A program made the translations under genes and the position numbers. From Polaromonas sp. (lineage in GTDB: Bacteria; Pseudomonadota; Gammaproteobacteria; Burkholderiales; Burkholderiaceae_C): 9,686 bases of DNA. This document shows, piece by piece, positions 5,683 through 9,686 of this stretch; positions within the stretch are counted from its first letter, which is position 1; each line of letters begins with the position of its first letter. The notes under the pieces were generated by a model that saw only the letters and a list, made by a program, of their open reading frames with translations, was not told where the DNA came from and did no database searches. The stretch is taken from NCBI GenBank assembly GCA_026786065.1, contig JAJAYS010000125.1, positions 1 through 9,686 of the forward strand, read 5' to 3'.

Positions 5683-6911
5683 GGCGTTGGCGTCGGGCCG
5701 CTGACGCCCGCCGATTCAAAACTCGCCATGTCGTTCAGAAAGTTTGCCGCCGCCTGCAGTAGCGGCCAGGCCAGCAAGGCTCCGGTGCCTTCGCCCAGGC
5801 GCAGGTCGAGTTGCAACAGCGGCTCGGCCTTCAAGTGCGCCAGCAGCAGGTGGTGGCCGCGCTCGGCTGAAAGGTGCGCAAAAACCATGCAGTCGCGGGC
5901 CGCCGGACACAGCGCGCACGCCACCAGCGCGGCGGCGCCGGCGATGAAGCCGTCGATCAACAAAACCCGCCGCTCAGCAGCCCCTTGCAGCAGCGCGCCG
6001 GTCATCATCGCGATCTCAAAACCGCCGAGTGCGGCCAGCGCGGCCAGCGGCTGCGTGGCATCGGCATGCCGGGCCAATGCCCGATGCAGTACGCCGCGCT
6101 TGTGGGCGAGCTGCGCGTCGTCCAGCCCGGTGCCGCGCCCACAGGCTTCGTCGATCGACACGCCGGCCAGCCGGGCCAGCAGCAGCGCGGCCGATGAGGT
6201 GTTGGCAATGCCCATTTCCCCGAGTGCCAGCACATTGCCCGGCAGGCCGCGCACGCAGGCCATGCCACTTTCGATGGCCGCCTTGGCCTCTACCGGCGAC
6301 ATGGCGGCCTGCTGACACGCGTTGCGGGTGCCGTGAGCAATCTTGCGTGACTGCATCTGCGGGTGGGCCGGCAGGTCGGCCGCAACGCCCGCGTCGATCA
6401 CCTGCAGTGAAAACCCATGCTGACGCGCAAAGACATTGACCGCCGCGCCGCCGGCGAGCATGTTGCCGACCATTTGCACGGTGACCGCCTGCGGATAGGC
6501 CGAAACGTTTTCGCAGGCGATGCCGTGGTCGGCGGCGAACACCAGAATTTGCGGTTGCCGCAGCACCGGCGTTGCGCTGCACTGGATCAAGCCGATCTGC
6601 AGCGCCAGGCCTTCTAGCCGACCGAGCGCGCCGGGCGGCTTGGTCTTGTGGTCGATCTTGTGTTGTAGCGCGCGCTGCAGCGCGGCATTGGCTGTAGGTC
6701 TGATCGCGGGCAAGGCCGGCAAGAGTGATGAACCGGCCAAAACAAGCTCTTTCAGGCAATCGGGGCAAAAGCAGCTGACCGGCCCCGGTGGGCACGGTGT
6801 GAGGGCAAGCACAGGCAGCCTGGCGCACCAGCAGGACGCATCGCCCGACACCGCACCGCAGCGAAAATTGGCCTTGCAGTTCGGGCATACCGAACCCTGT
6901 GTGGTGGTCAT
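5679..6911 (-). CDS. cobT: CWC cysteine-rich domain fused to CobT (nicotinate-nucleotide:DMB phosphoribosyltransferase)
   Basis: One 410-codon frame joins two modules. Residues 1-55 form a cysteine-rich CWC-type domain: CPNC (9-12), Cys18, CWC (27-29), CFC (47-49) and Cys52, a probable metal-binding knuckle of unknown role. Residues from about 65 to 405 are CobT, which transfers phosphoribose from nicotinate mononucleotide to dimethylbenzimidazole, giving alpha-ribazole phosphate. CobT signatures are LPAIRP (67-72), KTKPPGALGRLE (89-100), FAADHGIACENVSAYP (125-140), LGEMGIANTSSAA (230-242), GGFEIAMMTGA (296-306), DGFIAG (320-325) and LGEGTGA (372-378), which holds the glutamate known as catalytic in Salmonella CobT. 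No stop or ATG separates the modules; TTG codons at residues 58 and 64 are possible internal starts. The ATG at 6911 lies 5 bases past the ilvA stop with GAGAAG upstream. The stop overlaps the cobS GTG. CWC proteins are usually small and free-standing, so the fusion is unusual. Confidence 0.9.
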   Translation of the reverse strand: MTTTQGSVCPNCKANFRCGAVSGDASCWCARLPVLALTPCPPGPVSCFCPDCLKELVLAGSSLLPALPAIRPTANAALQRALQHKIDHKTKPPGALGRLEGLALQIGLIQCSATPVLRQPQILVFAADHGIACENVSAYPQAVTVQMVGNMLAGGAAVNVFARQHGFSLQVIDAGVAADLPAHPQMQSRKIAHGTRNACQQAAMSPVEAKAAIESGMACVRGLPGNVLALGEMGIANTSSAALLLARLAGVSIDEACGRGTGLDDAQLAHKRGVLHRALARHADATQPLAALAALGGFEIAMMTGALLQGAAERRVLLIDGFIAGAAALVACALCPAARDCMVFAHLSAERGHHLLLAHLKAEPLLQLDLRLGEGTGALLAWPLLQAAANFLNDMASFESAGVSGPTPTP

Positions 6912-6916
6912 CCGGC

Positions 6917-8551
6917 TCAGCTTCTCAAAAACAGCTGATAGACCGGGTTGGCTGTTTCCTCGACGTGCGGATAGCCCACCGCATCGAGAAAGCCCTGGAA
7001 GGCCGCGCGATCCGAATTGGGTACCTGGAGCCCGACCAGGATGCGGCCGTAGTCGGCACCCTGATTGCGGTAATGGAATAACGAGATGTTCCAGTTCGGC
7101 TGCATCGCGGCGAGGAATTTCATCAGCGCGCCCGGCCGCTCCGGAAAGACAAAACGCAGCAGCCGTTCGTCTTTGGCCAGCGCACTGTGGCCGCCGACCA
7201 TGTGGCGGATGTGCTCCTTGGCAAGTTCGTCGTGCGTCAGGTCCAGCGTCTTGAAACCGTGGCGCGAAAAGTTGGCGGCAATTTTTTTGCTCTCGCCCCG
7301 GGTCGAGGTGGTCAGGCCGACAAAGACATGCGCCACGGCGGCGTCGTTGATGCGGTAGTTGAATTCGGTGACGTTGCGTGCGCTGCCGGGCAGGGCGCCT
7401 ATCGATTCGCAAAAGCGCCTGAAGCTGCCGCGCGCTTCGGGAATCGTCACCGCGAACAGGGCCTCGCGCTCTTCACCGACTTCCGCGCGTTCGGCCACGA
7501 AGCGCAGCCGGTCGAAATTCATGTTGGCGCCGCACAAAATGGCCGCGTAGGTCTCGCCCCGGGTCTTGTGCGTTGCAACGTACTGCTTGATCGCCGCGAC
7601 GGCCAGCGCACCGGCCGGCTCGACGATGCTGCGCGTATCGATGAACACGTCCTTGATGGCCGCGCAAACCGAGTCGGTATCGACCGTCATGAAGTCATCG
7701 ACCAGCTTGCGGCTGATGCGCAGCGTCTCCACGCCGACCGTTTTGACTGCGGTGCCGTCCGAAAACAGTCCCACATCGGCAAGCGTCACGCTTTGTTTTG
7801 AGTTGACCGAACGCATCATCGCGTCCGAGTCGTTCATCTGCACGCCGATGACCTTGATATCGGGCCGCACCGCCTTGATGTAGTTGGCCACCCCCGAAAT
7901 GAGCCCGCCGCCGCCAACGGCGACGAAAACCGCGTCGAGCCGGGCCGATCCGAGCGCCTGGAGCTGCATCAGCATTTCCATCGCGATGGTGCCCTGTCCG
8001 GCAATCACGTCGGGGTCGTCGAAGGGATGGACGAAGGTCAGGCCGCGCTGTTTTTCAAGCTGCCGTGCATGCTGGTGGGCATCGGAGTAGCTGTCGCCGT
8101 GCAGCACCACCTCGACCGCCGTCGCGCCCCAGCCTTTTACCGCGTCGATTTTCAGCTGCGGTGTCGTGACCGGCATCACGATGACGGCGCGGGTTCCCAG
8201 CTTTTTGGCGCTCAGCGCGACGCCCTGCGCGTGGTTGCCGGCCGACGCGCAAATCACACCCTTCTTGAGCTGGGCGGCGCTCAGGTGCGCCATTTTGTTG
8301 TAAGCCCCGCGCAGCTTGAAGCTGAAAACCGGCTGCTGGTCTTCGCGCTTCAACAGCACGGTGTTTTTCAGTCTGGCGCTGAGGCTTTTGGCGGGTTCCA
8401 GCGCCGATTCCACCGCGACGTCATAGACGCGTGCAGTGAGGATTTTTTTCAGATAGTCGGCGGGCGCGAGCGCCCTGTTGGGCTGTTTGCGACCGGTTTC
8501 GGAAGCAGCCCGCGAAATGCGGCTGGAAGCGACGGGGAGGGCGGTCGGCAT
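6917..8551 (-). CDS. ilvA: Threonine ammonia-lyase, biosynthetic (threonine deaminase)
   Basis: A 544-residue PLP enzyme that deaminates threonine to 2-oxobutanoate, the committed step to isoleucine. The cofactor lysine is Lys79 in SFKLRGAYN. The phosphate and substrate loops are SAGNHAQG (103-110) and GGGGLISG (213-220). The catalytic domain runs to about 350. Two ACT-like regulatory modules follow at about 362-440 and 463-541, as in the allosteric, isoleucine-inhibited biosynthetic form. The length slightly exceeds that of E. coli IlvA because of an alanine/arginine-rich extension of about 28 residues. The ATG at 8551 follows a good ribosome site (AAGGAA) and a strong promoter. It heads a tight operon with the CWC-CobT fusion, cobS and cobC. 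The leader is too short (about 14 bases) for classical attenuation. Confidence 0.96.
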   Translation of the reverse strand: MPTALPVASSRISRAASETGRKQPNRALAPADYLKKILTARVYDVAVESALEPAKSLSARLKNTVLLKREDQQPVFSFKLRGAYNKMAHLSAAQLKKGVICASAGNHAQGVALSAKKLGTRAVIVMPVTTPQLKIDAVKGWGATAVEVVLHGDSYSDAHQHARQLEKQRGLTFVHPFDDPDVIAGQGTIAMEMLMQLQALGSARLDAVFVAVGGGGLISGVANYIKAVRPDIKVIGVQMNDSDAMMRSVNSKQSVTLADVGLFSDGTAVKTVGVETLRISRKLVDDFMTVDTDSVCAAIKDVFIDTRSIVEPAGALAVAAIKQYVATHKTRGETYAAILCGANMNFDRLRFVAERAEVGEEREALFAVTIPEARGSFRRFCESIGALPGSARNVTEFNYRINDAAVAHVFVGLTTSTRGESKKIAANFSRHGFKTLDLTHDELAKEHIRHMVGGHSALAKDERLLRFVFPERPGALMKFLAAMQPNWNISLFHYRNQGADYGRILVGLQVPNSDRAAFQGFLDAVGYPHVEETANPVYQLFLRS

Positions 8552-8571
8552 GGGGTTCCTTACAGCCGGGA

Positions 8572-8601
8572 ATCATAAGTGCCACCAGAGAGGGTCTTCA
8601 A
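8572..8601 (-). promoter_or_regulatory. Predicted sigma-70 promoter of ilvA and the cob genes
   Basis: On the minus strand TTGAAG (8601-8596) and TATGAT (8577-8572) are separated by 18 bases, four and five of six matches to the consensus. Transcription would start near 8565, leaving about 14 leader bases that include the AAGGAA ribosome site. The promoter sits just after the terminator of the small RNA unit, so the two units are insulated from each other. Confidence 0.6.
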
Positions 8602-8605
8602 GACG

Positions 8606-8637
8606 AAAAAAAGGCCCGGACCTTGCGGTCCGGGCCT
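8606..8637 (-). terminator. Strong intrinsic terminator of the small RNA unit
   Basis: AGGCCCGGACC (8612-8622) pairs perfectly with GGTCCGGGCCT (8627-8637) around a 4-base loop. On the minus strand the stem is followed by a run of seven T (8612-8606, the first being part of the stem). On the plus strand no T run follows, so it serves minus-strand transcription. No protein gene ends here on that strand, which implies a non-coding transcript from the right. Confidence 0.88.
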
Positions 8638-8706
8638 GTTAATCCACTCTTTGAGGAGTGGAGGAGACAACCAGTGCAAAAATGCTTTGCAAGCATCGTC
8701 TGCGGT
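8606..8706 (-). ncRNA. Predicted small RNA with exposed anti-Shine-Dalgarno seed
   Basis: About 100 bases lie between a promoter with a perfect TATAAT and a strong intrinsic terminator, with no convincing open frame. The predicted fold has a 5' hairpin (ATGCTT/AAGCAT, 8682-8696), an unpaired stretch, a second hairpin (TCCACTC/GAGTGGA, 8643-8662) and the terminator stem. The unpaired stretch carries GGUUGUCUCC (complement of 8663-8672), which can pair with Shine-Dalgarno regions of the form GGAGACAACC, a common ribosome-site style in Burkholderiales. That points to a trans-acting, probably Hfq-associated repressor of many messages. Burkholderia small RNAs with a similar anti-Shine-Dalgarno seed have been described (I recall NcS27), but identity with that family is unverified. 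A role as a leader for ilvA is less likely because of the terminator and the separate ilvA promoter. Confidence 0.7.
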
Positions 8707-8712
8707 GATTCG

Positions 8713-8742
8713 ATTATAACGAGTTTATGCTGCACTGCACAA
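8713..8742 (-). promoter_or_regulatory. Predicted promoter of the small RNA
   Basis: On the minus strand TTGTGC (8742-8737) and a perfect TATAAT (8718-8713) are separated by 18 bases. An A at 8706, seven bases after the -10, is the likely first transcribed base. No coding gene on this strand begins close downstream other than ilvA, which lies beyond the terminator. Confidence 0.68.
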
Positions 8743-8758
8743 CGACCATGCCTTCAGG

Positions 8759-8787
8759 GTTGCGGGACTATTTCACGAAGTTGCGGG
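8759..8787 (+). repeat. Short direct repeat upstream of the osmC-like gene
   Basis: GTTGCGGG occurs at 8759-8766 and again at 8780-8787, exactly 21 bases apart, or two helical turns, which places both copies on the same face of the DNA. They lie 45-73 bases before the start codon. This could be an operator, but an 8-base GC-rich repeat is weak evidence. No clear plus-strand promoter was found nearby. Confidence 0.2.
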
Positions 8788-8831
8788 TTTTGCATAAACC
8801 GCCGCGCACGGCCTTAAGCGAAGGATTTTTG

Positions 8832-9290
8832 ATGGAATGCACAGTCAGCTGGAACGGCAATGTCGTCGGCAATGGGTCAGCGTCGAGCATGGGCTTCACC
8901 GCGACAACAGGCAGCGGCCACACGCTGCAGATGGATGGCGCACCCGACCCGGCCAAACCCGAGAACGGCGGGGCCAATCTGGCGCCACGGCCGATGGAAA
9001 CGGTGCTGGCCGGCACCGGTGGCTGCACCGCTTACGACGTGGTGCTGATCCTCAAGCGCGGCCGGCACGACGTGCAGGGCTGTACGGTTTCCCTCACGGC
9101 CGAACGGGCCAGCACCGACCCAAAGGTATTCACCAAAATTCACATGCATTTCTCGGTCACTGGCCGGGGTTTGGTGGCCGGTGCGGTTGAGCGTGCGATT
9201 GCCATGAGCCATGAAAAGTACTGCTCGGCGACCATCATGTTGGCCAAATCGGCGGAGATTTCGACGAGTTTTGAGCTAATCGCGCTGTAG
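8832..9290 (+). CDS. OsmC family protein, YhfA-type
   Basis: A 152-residue OsmC/Ohr-superfamily protein closest in pattern to E. coli YhfA. It has the N-terminal MECTVSWNG strand, LQMDG at 32-36, then PRPMETVLAGTGGCTAYDVV (52-71) with Cys65 and SHEKYCSATIML (126-137) with Cys131. Family members with both cysteines reduce hydroperoxides; for the YhfA branch the physiological role is not well defined, so I assign only the family. The ATG at 8832 is preferred: it follows AAGGA at a suitable distance and starts the conserved domain. An upstream ATG at 8727 would overlap the small RNA promoter and add residues unlike the family. It is the only plus-strand gene here, divergent from the small RNA and convergent with coq7. 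The 103 bases between it and coq7 hold no convincing terminator. Confidence 0.9.
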   Translation: MECTVSWNGNVVGNGSASSMGFTATTGSGHTLQMDGAPDPAKPENGGANLAPRPMETVLAGTGGCTAYDVVLILKRGRHDVQGCTVSLTAERASTDPKVFTKIHMHFSVTGRGLVAGAVERAIAMSHEKYCSATIMLAKSAEISTSFELIAL

Positions 9291-9393
9291 GCGTGGCCCC
9301 GTGACAACCCAGCTCCGCCCGCTGGAAGTAAGGTTTCGGCTGGCGTGAATTCGCGGGCGCACCGGTGGCGCGCAATCTTGTCGGAATCGCTCG

Positions 9394-9686
9394 TTAAATC
9401 CAGTGTGCCGTCGTCGTCATCACCTTGGCCGAAGCCCGCATCAACGCTTTGACCGGTGCCGGCATTGCGGCCGCGCCCGAACCCTGCGCTTCTTGCGCAT
9501 GGCGGGCTTCGTCGGTTTTCATCTGGGCCAGGATGGCACGTGAGGCATGGTCCGCTGCGGGCAGGCGCTCGAGATGCCCCGCCAGGTGAGCCTCTACCTG
9601 ACGCTCGGTCTCGACGACGAATCCGAGGCTGACCCGATCCCCCAGGCGGCCAGCGATTAGCCCGAGCCCGAAGGCACCGGCATACC
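9394..9686 (-). CDS. coq7: Coq7-type 2-polyprenyl-3-methyl-6-methoxy-1,4-benzoquinone monooxygenase, C-terminal part
   Basis: Ninety-six C-terminal codons and a TAA stop are visible; the N-terminal half lies beyond the window edge. The segment [12 protein letters not shown] is followed by [12 protein letters not shown], then [11 protein letters not shown]. The glutamates and histidine in ETERQVEAH and DEARH match the second half of the di-iron ligand set of Coq7 (ferritin-like) hydroxylases, which carry out the penultimate step of ubiquinone synthesis. The hydrophobic C-terminus ([15 protein letters not shown]) fits the usual membrane-contacting tail. The frame was read directly from the sequence at the window edge. 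It is convergent with the osmC-like gene. Confidence 0.9.
   Translation of the reverse strand, partial: YAGAFGLGLIAGRLGDRVSLGFVVETERQVEAHLAGHLERLPAADHASRAILAQMKTDEARHAQEAQGSGAAAMPAPVKALMRASAKVMTTTAHWI

Noticed and set aside
6912..7412. N-terminal extension of the CobT frame upstream of 6911, inside ilvA
   Set aside because: The same frame stays open back to 7412, but that part overlaps the conserved regulatory domain of ilvA and reads as arginine-rich nonsense. The ATG at 6911 starts the CWC domain and fits the operon spacing.
8623..8817. Plus-strand small frame across the small RNA unit, with GGAGGAGACAACC before a GTG
   Set aside because: The apparent ribosome site is the complement of the small RNA seed. 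The encoded peptide is cysteine-rich without family pattern, and it ignores the promoter and terminator on the other strand.
9291..9393. Bidirectional terminator between the osmC-like gene and coq7
   Set aside because: Only a 5-base-pair stem (CCAGC/GCTGG, 9309-9325) and a mismatched GCGC palindrome are present, with no T run on either strand.

Overview
The window is GC-rich and reads like a chromosomal segment of a betaproteobacterium of the order Burkholderiales, most likely Comamonadaceae (Polaromonas/Rhodoferax-like). This rests on the protein style, the coq7 / osmC-like / ilvA neighbourhood and the GGAGACAA-type Shine-Dalgarno theme; it is an inference, not a database result. Ten protein genes are supported. 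All lie on the minus strand except the osmC-like gene. No tRNA, rRNA, CRISPR array or intact insertion sequence was seen.

Layout, right to left in the direction of most transcription. At 9394-9686 is the 3' end of coq7 (ubiquinone hydroxylase), convergent with an OsmC/YhfA-type gene (8832-9290, plus). The gap between the osmC-like gene and ilvA holds a compact minus-strand unit that looks like a complete small RNA gene: a TTGTGC-N18-TATAAT promoter, about 100 transcribed bases with two hairpins flanking an unpaired anti-Shine-Dalgarno segment (GGUUGUCUCC), and a strong intrinsic terminator. Immediately after it comes a second promoter (TTGAAG-N18-TATGAT) for ilvA (threonine ammonia-lyase).

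ilvA leads a tight operon. Five bases after its stop begins a protein that joins a cysteine-rich CWC domain to CobT in one uninterrupted frame. cobS follows through a GTGA overlap and cobC through a TAGTG overlap. CobT, CobS and CobC together carry out nucleotide-loop assembly of cobalamin (DMB activation, joining to the corrinoid, phosphate removal). No cobalamin riboswitch is visible before them; transcription seems to be borrowed from ilvA.

A roughly 500-base, relatively AT-rich gap (3709-4213) separates this operon from a second one: a Tat-exported, three-domain multicopper oxidase (1927-3708) and a SCO1/SenC-type copper chaperone (1267-1911). The upstream region carries a tandem TTGANTCAA repeat with 11-base spacing, set 9 bases before a TATAGA -10 element, as expected for activation by an OmpR/PhoB-type response regulator. 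Part of the gap (3828-4147) remains unexplained.

Further left, a cytosolic 5'-nucleotidase of the cN-I family (179-1171) overlaps by ATGA the start of a membrane protein (1-182, cut by the window edge) that resembles the N-terminus of SbmA/BacA/YddA-type ABC permease-ATPases.
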